Source of the DNA: Nitrospira sp.
GTDB taxonomy: Bacteria; UBA9089; CG2-30-40-21; SBAY01
Assembly (NCBI GenBank): GCA_005239945.1
Contig: SBAY01000117.1
Location: 1-19,986, forward strand
Direction: 5' to 3'
Length of the DNA stretch: 19,986 bases
Part shown: one piece after another, positions 8,110 to 14,183 of the stretch
How the letters are laid out: each line of letters begins with the position of its first letter
Position numbering within the stretch: position 1 is the first letter of the stretch
Translations under genes and position numbers: made by a program
Notes under the pieces: model-generated
Told to the model about the DNA's origin: nothing
Database searches by the model: none
Seen by the model: only the letters and a program-made list of their open reading frames with translations

Positions 8110-9153
8110 GTGATTGAAATAGATGGTTCTTTGTATTCCGGTAGTGGTACCATTCTTAGATATGCCGTAGGACTTTGTGCCTTACTGGGGAAAGAATTAC
8201 ATATAAAAAATATCCGGGCAAAAAGGAAAAAACCCGGTCTCCGGCCTCAACACTTAAAATCCATTCTTGCCTGCAATGAATTAGTAAAGGGTGAGGTAGA
8301 ACACGTTGAAATTGGGTCTTCAATTTTGACCTTTAGACCTGGTAAAAACATAAAAATAGGCGAATATCAATGGGATATTGGAACAGCAGGTTCAACAACT
8401 ATGTTAGTCATGATGGTTTTACCTCTTCTATGTTTTGGTAAAGGTCCGAGTAAACTTAAAATTTCCGGGGGTTTATTTCAGGATTTTGCCCCCAGTGCCT
8501 TTCATATGAAAGAGGTTTTATTTCCTCAACTTAAAAAGATGGGAATTGAAACAGATTTAAAGATAATCCGCCCAGGTTATGTGCCAGAGGGTAAAGGAAT
8601 TATAGAACTTGATGTTCAACCTGTTAGAGATAAACTTAAACCAATTTCTAAAGTTTTACAAGGTAAAGTTATTAAATTGAATGGGATAGCCCTTTGTTCG
8701 CATCTTGAAAAGAGTAGAGTAGCTGAACGAATGGTTGAAAGTTGCAATTACTTGTTAAAACAAAAAGGCTATGTGACTAAATTTAATCTATGGTATGATA
8801 ATACCGCTTTACAAAAAGGAGCGGCTCTTTTTGTTTGTGTTAAAACTGATACCGACTGTTTGATTGGTTCAGATATGGCAGGGAAAATTGGAAGAAGTTC
8901 TGAAGAAATCGGCCGTTATGTTGCTTATACTTTACTTGAAGATTTAGATACTAAAGCAACTGTTGATAGGTTTTTAGCTGACCAGTTAATCATCTATGCC
9001 GCCCTGGCTGATGGGTCAAGCGAATATATAATTCCGAGGATGACCGACCATATAAAATCAAATCTTTGGTTAGTAGAAGAAATCCTCGGTGTGAAAACTA
9101 ATGTTTCAGGAAATCATTTGAAGATAGAAGGAATAGGATTTAAAATAGAGTAA
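8110..9153 (+). CDS. rtcA: RNA 3'-terminal phosphate cyclase
   Basis: 347 residues. RtcA converts an RNA 3'-phosphate to a 2',3'-cyclic phosphate using ATP through a covalent enzyme-AMP on His. Family landmarks: IEIDGS at the start, RAKRKKPGLRPQHL (36-49), DIGTAGSTTMLV (89-100), RPGYVPEGKG (154-163), the VAER segment (204-207), FLADQLIIYAALA (288-300) and H314 in MTDHIKSNLW, aligning with the nucleophilic His of E. coli RtcA (SCHLLTN). One deviation stands out: the usual GEGGGQ after DGS is here YSGSGT, so the conserved Glu and Gln of that loop are Ser10 and Thr14. No RtcB ligase or RtcR regulator is nearby. The gene stands alone between two MITE-like elements and converges on the amidotransferase gene. 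Confidence 0.9.
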   Translation: MIEIDGSLYSGSGTILRYAVGLCALLGKELHIKNIRAKRKKPGLRPQHLKSILACNELVKGEVEHVEIGSSILTFRPGKNIKIGEYQWDIGTAGSTTMLVMMVLPLLCFGKGPSKLKISGGLFQDFAPSAFHMKEVLFPQLKKMGIETDLKIIRPGYVPEGKGIIELDVQPVRDKLKPISKVLQGKVIKLNGIALCSHLEKSRVAERMVESCNYLLKQKGYVTKFNLWYDNTALQKGAALFVCVKTDTDCLIGSDMAGKIGRSSEEIGRYVAYTLLEDLDTKATVDRFLADQLIIYAALADGSSEYIIPRMTDHIKSNLWLVEEILGVKTNVSGNHLKIEGIGFKIE

Positions 9154-9172
9154 AAAACGAAAAGTGAAAAAC

Positions 9173-9307
9173 TATAGCATTTATTAGCCAAAAGCACTCA
9201 TCCGAAGTTTTCCGCATATAGGAATTGGAAACCTCAACGAGTTTGAGGTTTTTCTCTTCGAACAAGTTCAGGCATCCGATGAGAAGTTTTGACTAATAAC
9301 TGCTATA
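9173..9307. mobile_element. Second MITE-like element with TATAGCA ends, overlapping the 3' end of the amidotransferase gene
   Basis: The left end TATAGCATTTATTAGCCAAA (from 9173) is matched by the inverted right end TATAGCAGTTATTAGTCAAA (from 9307 on the other strand); CTCATC follows in both arms. The 135-bp body holds a 9-bp hairpin and no coding sequence. Its right end forms the last codons and the stop of the minus-strand gene ending at 9293. Same end sequence as the element at 7784-7984. Confidence 0.65.
9229..9253. terminator. Hairpin between convergent genes, possible terminator
   Basis: AAACCTCAA (9229-9237), a 5-nt loop and TTGAGGTTT (9243-9251) form a perfect 9-bp stem, with T-rich sequence on the plus side (TTTTTCTC). 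It lies 76 bp after the rtcA stop. The stem is not GC-rich, so termination is only possible, not certain. Confidence 0.4.
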
Positions 9308-9889
9308 CCCTTTGACAAAATTCCTTAAAATATTTATTCCTGCCTTAGTCAGTATTGATTCTGGATGAAACTGAACACCTTCTATATTATATTCCTGATG
9401 GCGGACGCCCATTATCTCTTCTTCTTGTGTCCAAGCGGTTATTTCTAAACAGGCGGGTAAGGTATTCTTTTTGATAATTAAGGAATGATAGCGGGTAGCC
9501 ACAAATGGGTTTTCAATACCTTCATAGATACCTTTGCCGTGATGGTAAATTAAGGATGTCTTGCCGTGCATCAGTTTATCTGCCCGCACAATCTCAGCAC
9601 CAAAGACATAGCCAATACATTGGTGTCCAAGACAGACTCCTAAAATAGGAATTTTACCCGCAAATTCCTTGATGACATCATTAGAAATTCCTGCTTCTTT
9701 TGGGGTGCAAGGACCTGGGGAAATCAAAATGGCAGACGGGGATAGATTATGGATTTCATCAAGGGTAATTTTATCATTGCGATAGACCTGTAAGTCGGAG
9801 GCGATATTATTTCCCTCTAATCCAATCTCGCCTAAATATTGAACAAGATTATAAGTAAATGAATCATAATTATCGATAAGGAGTATCAT
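9293..9889 (-). CDS. Glutamine amidotransferase subunit PabA/TrpG (aminodeoxychorismate or anthranilate synthase component II)
   Basis: 198 residues. Class I glutamine amidotransferase that releases ammonia from glutamine for a chorismate-using partner (PabB for folate, TrpE for tryptophan). Start ATG at 9889 has AGGAG 8 nt upstream and gives MILLIDNYDSFTYNLVQYLG; a longer frame from 9907 lacks such a site. The catalytic triad is visible: C86 in GVCLGHQCIG, H175 and E177 in GVQFHPES. ISPGPCTPKEAG (56-67) is the family signature. The C-terminus ends NFVKGYSSY, where the final codons and the stop TAG come from the repeat end at 9307. No PabB, TrpE or PabC gene is next to it, so PabA and TrpG cannot be told apart; many bacteria use one protein for both. 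Confidence 0.88.
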   Translation of the reverse strand: MILLIDNYDSFTYNLVQYLGEIGLEGNNIASDLQVYRNDKITLDEIHNLSPSAILISPGPCTPKEAGISNDVIKEFAGKIPILGVCLGHQCIGYVFGAEIVRADKLMHGKTSLIYHHGKGIYEGIENPFVATRYHSLIIKKNTLPACLEITAWTQEEEIMGVRHQEYNIEGVQFHPESILTKAGINILRNFVKGYSSY

Positions 9890-9916
9890 TCTTTGTTCTC
9901 CTGTCAATTTTTTATC

Positions 9917-9985
9917 TCACACAAAGCCACAAAGCATACAAAGAGGAAGAAAAAAAATCTTTGTGTACTTTATGACTTTGTGTGA
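9917..9985. repeat. 27-bp imperfect inverted repeat of CACAAAGC words
   Basis: Arms 9917-9943 and 9959-9985 match at 23 of 27 positions, and all mismatches are C/T changes. Each arm is three degenerate copies of an 8-bp word (CACAAAGC). The loop is A-rich. It fills the gap between the single-domain NDK gene and the amidotransferase gene. The same word reappears at 15484-15609. Confidence 0.85.
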
Positions 9986-9997
9986 AAAATAAATAGT

Positions 9998-10441
9998 TCA
10001 AAAGACATCAAAGAATAAAGCGGCTTCTCTTTGTGCCGTAGTTTCATTTTCAGAGCGATGAACTAAATTCTGCACAGCGCGATTCTGACTATAAGCAACT
10101 TCTAACGAATCTGGACTCAGACTTCGTATTGTCCCGGGTAATGCCTTTTTAGGGTCTGTTGAGCCTACAAGTTTGTCTATCAACGAAAATAAGTCTTCGT
10201 TCAAGCCATCCTTTTTCTCTAATATCATTAGAGTTGCAGGATTATCTTTAAGGTAATCCACTAACCATGGATAAAAAGGTTTATCCTTATGTTCTTCATA
10301 AAGTTGGGCAATCTTTTCTAATGGTAATCGAGCATATTTTTTGATAGCCACAATTTCCGCTACTGATTTAATTCTGGCTAATATTTCTTCTTCTAATTTG
10401 ACCCCATCGGGTTTTAGCATAAAAAATGTTCTTTGTTTCAT
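9998..10441 (-). CDS. ndk: Nucleoside diphosphate kinase
   Basis: 147 residues, normal NDK length. NDK transfers the gamma-phosphate between nucleoside di- and triphosphates through a phospho-His. The start MKQRTFFMLKPDG contains the conserved Lys (K10) of the KPD motif. EEHKDKPFY (about 49-57), LVGSTDPKKALPGTIR and H128 in NLVHRSENETTAQREAALFF align with the E. coli segments EHDGKPFF, LLGATNPANALAGTLR and GTHGSDSVESAAREIAYFF, so the catalytic His is in place. No Shine-Dalgarno precedes the ATG; TATAAT ends 8 nt upstream, so a leaderless message is likely. The gene lies about 100 bp downstream of the double-domain NDK gene in the same direction, with a perfect palindrome between them. Confidence 0.88.
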   Translation of the reverse strand: MKQRTFFMLKPDGVKLEEEILARIKSVAEIVAIKKYARLPLEKIAQLYEEHKDKPFYPWLVDYLKDNPATLMILEKKDGLNEDLFSLIDKLVGSTDPKKALPGTIRSLSPDSLEVAYSQNRAVQNLVHRSENETTAQREAALFFDVF

Positions 10442-10449
10442 TTTGATAA

Positions 10450-10455
10450 ATTATA
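10450..10455 (-). promoter_or_regulatory. -10 element TATAAT directly before the single-domain ndk ATG
   Basis: TATAAT (minus sense) ends 8 nt before the ATG, the same distance as at the giant gene. No clear -35 is seen; that position falls in or beside the palindrome at 10467-10547. With no ribosome site present, this suggests leaderless transcription. Confidence 0.5.
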
Positions 10456-10466
10456 GTTTTGTGATT

Positions 10467-10547
10467 TTTAGTAATCGGATTTAGCGGATTTATCGGATTC
10501 TTTTATCTTTTATTTATCCGTTTTATCCGCTAAATCCGATTACTAAA
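10467..10547. repeat. Perfect 23-bp inverted repeat of CGGATTTAG words
   Basis: Arms 10467-10489 and 10525-10547 are exact inverted copies. The core arm is TAGTAATCGGATTTAGCGGA. The left side continues as a 9-bp tandem word (CGGATTTAG, CGGATTTAT, CGGATTCTT). The right arm covers the last codon and the stop TAG of the double-domain NDK gene. Confidence 0.9.
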
Positions 10548-11505
10548 TTAACGAAATTTCAGGTAACTGGTTATTTTCAAAATTAATAACCTTATACTCT
10601 CTTTCAAAATCCTCTTTATTGGCTGATGTATGAACGGTATTTTCGAGTATGTTTTCAGTATATGCCCGTCTGATAATGCCCAGAGCCGCCGCTCTTAGCT
10701 CTTGAATCGCATTTACCCCTTCGTATAATAAAGCTAAGGAGCATTTATTACTCATAAAATCCACTAATTCTCCATAAAAAGGTTTATCTTTGTGAGGGAT
10801 GTAAAATTCCCTCATCATCTCCGGGGTAGGGGTAATAATCTTTGCCGAGATGATGGACATTCCTGTTTTAGAGAATGTATCGATTACATTACCCAATCTT
10901 GGGTCATGAGGTATATTGAATACATTAGGTTTTATGAGGACTAAACTTTGTTCGACCTGGCCTTTTTTATCCTCAGGATAGACAATGGCTTCTTTTAGTG
11001 GCCCGCTACAGGATTTATATTTATGCCACATAATCTCCAATTGAGCCTCTGCTTCTTGTTTATTTAAAGGTGCTGAGGCAGGAAACTCAATAAGTAAATC
11101 CGTCTGTGTCTTATAAAAAAATCCATACCTGCCTAAAATAGTAGTTCCATTTCGATGTCTGATATCACCCATTAAGTGACTGATTCTATTAATTGCATCC
11201 TCTCCCTCTATCACCACATTAAATACCCTTTTCCGCTTATATTTCCTTTTATCATAATTTTCCTCACTGATAAGCATTTGTTTAAATTTATCCTGGATGT
11301 CTTTTTCTTCTTTAGTTTCGGGTAAAGATAGTGTTTGACAAAAATCACGGGCAAAATCAGGGGTTAATGAATAAATATTTGCGGCAATAATGTTTAAGGG
11401 GGCATCCCCTTCTGTCATAAAACGAATCATACTCAAGATATCCCCAGTAATAGACCGCTCAAGTGCGGGTAAATAGATATTTATTAATGTTCTTTCTACA
11501 GACAT
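10543..11505 (-). CDS. Double-domain NDK-like protein (degenerate N-terminal domain, intact C-terminal NDK domain)
   Basis: 320 residues from ATG at 11505, chosen because AGGAG lies 11 nt upstream and MSVERTL matches the NDK start; a TTG-started frame from 11556 runs into the upstream repeat and lacks a site. Residues about 4-165 look like a diverged NDK domain: ERTLINI, VIEGEDAINRISHLMGD, GTTILGRYG. It has no KPD lysine and no catalytic His; the position is occupied by the IEFPASAP stretch. Residues about 185-310 are a better NDK domain: LVLIKPN with K192, PHKDKPFYGELVDFM, LLYEGVNAIQELRAAALG, and H292 in NTVHTSANKEDFEREYKVI. So only the second domain looks catalytic. The first may be structural or regulatory. 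It directly precedes the single-domain ndk. The fused architecture is unusual for bacterial NDK and its true role is unknown. Confidence 0.78.
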   Translation of the reverse strand: MSVERTLINIYLPALERSITGDILSMIRFMTEGDAPLNIIAANIYSLTPDFARDFCQTLSLPETKEEKDIQDKFKQMLISEENYDKRKYKRKRVFNVVIEGEDAINRISHLMGDIRHRNGTTILGRYGFFYKTQTDLLIEFPASAPLNKQEAEAQLEIMWHKYKSCSGPLKEAIVYPEDKKGQVEQSLVLIKPNVFNIPHDPRLGNVIDTFSKTGMSIISAKIITPTPEMMREFYIPHKDKPFYGELVDFMSNKCSLALLYEGVNAIQELRAAALGIIRRAYTENILENTVHTSANKEDFEREYKVINFENNQLPEISLI

Positions 11506-11547
11506 AATTTTATTATCTCCTCTCTTCTTCCTTACACCCTTTTGGGT

Positions 11548-11642
11548 GGCTAACAATTACAGCATATACAACGTTGCGACCGAAAGAAGCAATGTCCTAA
11601 AGGGCAAGGGCATCAGCCCGAAAAGTATATGCTGTGTTAAGC
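11548..11642 (-). repeat. 95-bp inverted-repeat element with integron attC-like ends
   Basis: ACAGCATATAC (11559-11569) and GTATATGCTGT (11625-11635) are perfect 11-bp inverted arms. In minus sense the outer ends are GCTTAAC, which fits the attC R'' consensus RYYYAAC, and GTTAGCC, one mismatch from the R' consensus GTTRRRY. It starts 12 bp after the endonuclease stop, where a cassette attC would sit. The inner part has short possible stems (GGGC/GCCC). The arm layout is not a textbook attC, and no integrase is visible, so a MITE or plain palindromic repeat is equally possible. Confidence 0.5.
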
Positions 11643-11654
11643 GATGCGGTGGCG

Positions 11655-12287
11655 TCATTCTTTCTTCAATCTCTCAATCTCTTTTCTGATTTCTTCAATA
11701 ACCTCATGGTTATGGATAATTTTCTTTTTCCCTTCTTTTACAGAGATAACATAGAATACCTTACCCCCATATTGGGTAGTAAATTTTTCGTGTGTCTTTT
11801 TCTGAAAATCTAATTCGTTGATGATTTGGGTAATATAAGCATATCCTGCTGGTTTAATTTGAAGCCCAATATATCTCTCCTTCACCTTGATGAAGAAATC
11901 GACATTGTATCCTCTATCCCATTCATCTGGTGCCGGTTCCACTTTTACATCTAATGCCTCTTGTAATTGCCCATAAATGGTTTGTATTTCAGATTGATAC
12001 CCATCGTAGGTTCTACCAATTACCAAATTGATGATAAAATCAATACAAGCCTCCTCTGTTATGCTTTCTATTTCTGCTTGACATACTTCAGTTATCTTTA
12101 TGTATAACCTTCTCCCAAGTTCTTCCAAATGCTGTTTGGAGTACACATTTTTATAATAATACTCCTCCCAATCCCTTAAGGACATAGGGGAACACTTTCT
12201 TATCAATTCTGAAACTGGACCAACTTTGTTTTTCTTAGTCAAACCCCACCTTATATTCGCCTGATTTAATATCCATTCTTTTGCCAT
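11655..12287 (-). CDS. Type II restriction endonuclease, MjaI family
   Basis: 210 residues. The N-terminus (EWILNQANIRWGL, then VGPVSELIRKCSP, WEEYYYKNVYSKQHLEELGR) matches what I know of the MjaI family, whose founder cuts at CTAG. A PD-(D/E)XK-type site is likely at D130 in YNVDFFIKV and Q143-I-K145 in IGLQIKP; Q in place of E or D is tolerated in this fold. It overlaps the methyltransferase stop by one base (TAATG), and a GGGGGAG ribosome site lies in the end of that gene, so the pair is translationally coupled with the protective methyltransferase first. Recognition of CTAG is inferred from family only. Low-risk alternative: another small type II endonuclease family. Confidence 0.8.
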   Translation of the reverse strand: MAKEWILNQANIRWGLTKKNKVGPVSELIRKCSPMSLRDWEEYYYKNVYSKQHLEELGRRLYIKITEVCQAEIESITEEACIDFIINLVIGRTYDGYQSEIQTIYGQLQEALDVKVEPAPDEWDRGYNVDFFIKVKERYIGLQIKPAGYAYITQIINELDFQKKTHEKFTTQYGGKVFYVISVKEGKKKIIHNHEVIEEIRKEIERLKKE

Positions 12288-13576
12288 TATACTCTCCCCC
12301 TATAAGTTAAAAAATTAGATTTGTATTTATAATCTTTTGCAATATCCACATCGGCCAAACCATTTTTAATCAAATGGGCATTCAAAAAAGTTTTATTCCA
12401 TAAATAAAGATAACAAAGCAAGTTATTTTTCTCATCGTATTTTGTAGCATCAAACTTTATGAATACCTTTTGTCCACGAGTTTTTTCTCTTAAAAATTGA
12501 ATAGATTCTCCATTCTTTTCTGGATTCTCTTTTATACCTAACAACCTGATTTTCAATCCATTGTTTAAAATCAAAATTTCTGGTGAGATTATTTCTTTCA
12601 CCGCATAATATGTTTCTCTTTCAGAATGAGAATTATCGATTTTAGAGCCAAACCTCAATTTCTTAGGGTCAACTTTTTTATCAAACTTTATCGGGTCTTT
12701 AAAAATATATGGTAGTTTTTTGATTTTCTCCTTAAAGTCTATTTTTGTACCTTCCTGTCTGATTATTTCAAAAGCCATATCTTGAGAAATAGTGTTTTGT
12801 TTTATTCCAAGTTTTTCTTTGATGATGGGTAGAAAATCTTTGTTTATCTCATATCCTATAGAGTTTCTCCTCAAATTTTTAGCTGCCAATGAGGTTGTGC
12901 CACTTCCAAGAAATGGGTCAAGCACAGTATCGGAAACAAAACTGAACATTTTAATAAGTCGCTTTGGCAATTCTTCAAGAAACATCGCCAGATGTTTATC
13001 CTGCTTTTCTCCCGAAAAATTCCAGTGTCCAGTAAAGTATTGATTCCATTCCTCTTGGGTCATTTTCGATTGTTCTTTAACTTCGTGATTTACATTTGGC
13101 GAATTGCCATATTTTTTGAAAATTAGGATAAATTCATAATCGAGTTTAAGAATCCCATTTCTTGGGTAAGGGAAAGAACCCATTACTGTTGCTCCACCAG
13201 TGGTATGGCAAGTAGTAATTTTCTGCCAGATGATAGCACCCATGTAATCAAAACCGGCACTTTCACAGAACTTGATTATCTCTGTTCTTATCGGAATGAT
13301 TTTATACCTTCCATAATATACAGAACGAGCAAACTGGTCTCCAATGTTGATGCACAAACGACAGCCCTTATGTAAGACCCTGTGGCATTCACTCCAAACT
13401 AAATTAAGATTGTTGATGTAATCCTCGTAAGTATCATTAAATCCTATCTGTTTTCCATTTCCATAATCTTTTAATTGCCAATAAGGTGGAGAGGTAATAA
13501 TGAGATGGACTGATTCATCTGGGACTTCTTTTATTTGTCTTGAATCACCAATTATTATTTTGTGTAGTGTTTTCAT
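12287..13576 (-). CDS. DNA methyltransferase (beta class, probably N4-cytosine) fused to a C-terminal SNase-like domain
   Basis: 429 residues. Motif IV is TSPPYW (28-33), the S-P-P-Y form usual for N4-cytosine enzymes, and motif I is DPFLGSGTT (220-228); IV before I is the beta order. The methyltransferase proper ends by about residue 260. A linker rich in Lys follows, then residues about 325-425 resemble a staphylococcal nuclease fold: LKIRLLGIK, NPE, FLREKTRGQKV, FDATKYD, LLCYLYL, FLNAHLIKNGLADVD. Of the SNase catalytic residues, R35 and E43 have counterparts (R344, E353), but the R87 position is N385 and the metal Asp near D40 is not kept, so the tail is probably non-catalytic, perhaps DNA-binding. 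Start ATG at 13576 has GAGGA 5 nt upstream. It is the cognate methylase of the endonuclease that follows. Confidence 0.82.
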   Translation of the reverse strand: MKTLHKIIIGDSRQIKEVPDESVHLIITSPPYWQLKDYGNGKQIGFNDTYEDYINNLNLVWSECHRVLHKGCRLCINIGDQFARSVYYGRYKIIPIRTEIIKFCESAGFDYMGAIIWQKITTCHTTGGATVMGSFPYPRNGILKLDYEFILIFKKYGNSPNVNHEVKEQSKMTQEEWNQYFTGHWNFSGEKQDKHLAMFLEELPKRLIKMFSFVSDTVLDPFLGSGTTSLAAKNLRRNSIGYEINKDFLPIIKEKLGIKQNTISQDMAFEIIRQEGTKIDFKEKIKKLPYIFKDPIKFDKKVDPKKLRFGSKIDNSHSERETYYAVKEIISPEILILNNGLKIRLLGIKENPEKNGESIQFLREKTRGQKVFIKFDATKYDEKNNLLCYLYLWNKTFLNAHLIKNGLADVDIAKDYKYKSNFLTYRGRV

Positions 13577-13743
13577 GTTATATCCTCAAATGGTTTTGTT
13601 TTGCTTAAAGCCACCGTTTTGTCTAACTTATTTATATCCGGATTATTTCGGATATCCTGCCAATTTTGAGGTATATTTGAACTTGTACCTGTTTAGCGTA
13701 TCCGTGTACAACAACTTACGAAACTACCCCTCTAAATCTGTTC
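13577..13743. other. 167-bp spacer before the restriction-modification genes
   Basis: No gene of its own. It holds a short inverted repeat, ATATCCG (13634-13640) and CGGATAT (13649-13655), and a TTGTAC/GTACAA pair near 13680-13712. GTCTAAC at 13621-13627 reads GTTAGAC in minus sense, fitting the attC R' consensus, but a full attC partner is not convincing. A promoter for the R-M genes should lie here; none matches consensus well. Confidence 0.35.
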
Positions 13744-14064
13744 CTATTTATTTTCTCCTTTTGGAGTAGGAATGAATTTTACCTTTTTTTCCCCTGGCCG
13801 CATCATGCCTATTTGACGCGCCTGGTCCTCAATTCGGGTTGGGTCTGTTTTTAATGCCTTTATCTCCTCCATCAAAACCTTGTTTTTTTGGTTTATCTCT
13901 TCTATCTCTTTTGTTAGAGAGGCAATTTGCCTTTTTTGATGAATAATGGGTATGATACTATTTATTCCAAGCAGGATAATAATTAATGAAATTGTTGTCC
14001 ATAATAATAATTTTTTTCTTAAAACCTTCTTTCTTTTACGAAGATTATCCTCTGGAAAAGCCAT
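13744..14064 (-). CDS. FtsB/DivIC-like septum formation initiator
   Basis: 106 residues. Small bitopic division protein that in other bacteria forms a complex with FtsL and FtsQ (DivIB) to recruit and activate septal peptidoglycan synthesis. A basic N-terminal stretch (about 9-18, RKRKKVLRKK) is followed by one membrane span (about 19-41), a coiled coil (about 45-75, SLTKEIEEINQKNKVLMEEI) and the family C-terminal segment DPTRIEDQARQIGMMRPGEK. GGAGGGAG lies just upstream of ATG at 14064. The gene follows eno in the same direction, the eno-ftsB pairing found in many bacteria, with a heptamer hairpin in between. Confidence 0.85.
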   Translation of the reverse strand: MAFPEDNLRKRKKVLRKKLLLWTTISLIIILLGINSIIPIIHQKRQIASLTKEIEEINQKNKVLMEEIKALKTDPTRIEDQARQIGMMRPGEKKVKFIPTPKGENK

Positions 14065-14084
14065 TTTTATCTCCCTCCATATTT

Positions 14085-14163
14085 GGTAATCGGTGATTGG
14101 TAATCAGTAATCGGTAATTGATTTCTTGATTACCTGATAACCGATTACCAATCACCCATTACC
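14085..14163. repeat. Long hairpin of GGTAATC heptamers between eno and the ftsB-like gene
   Basis: The left arm (14085-14118) is five heptamers: GGTAATC, GGTGATT, GGTAATC, AGTAATC, GGTAAT. The right arm (14129-14163) is their near-exact inverse, with a 10-nt loop. In transcript sense it lies 20 nt after the eno stop and just before the ftsB ribosome site, so it could reduce or process the message. Related words occur at 7995-8025. Confidence 0.9.
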
Positions 14164-14183
14164 TTATCTTTTACTCGGATTAA

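Noticed and set aside
11506..11556. Extended N-terminus of the double NDK protein from TTG 11556
   Set aside because: The extension overlaps the inverted-repeat element and ribosome-site region; ATG 11505 with AGGAG fits the NDK start.
13500..13769. 89-codon plus-strand frame across the methyltransferase start
   Set aside because: Mostly antisense to the methyltransferase, no ribosome site and no recognisable protein.
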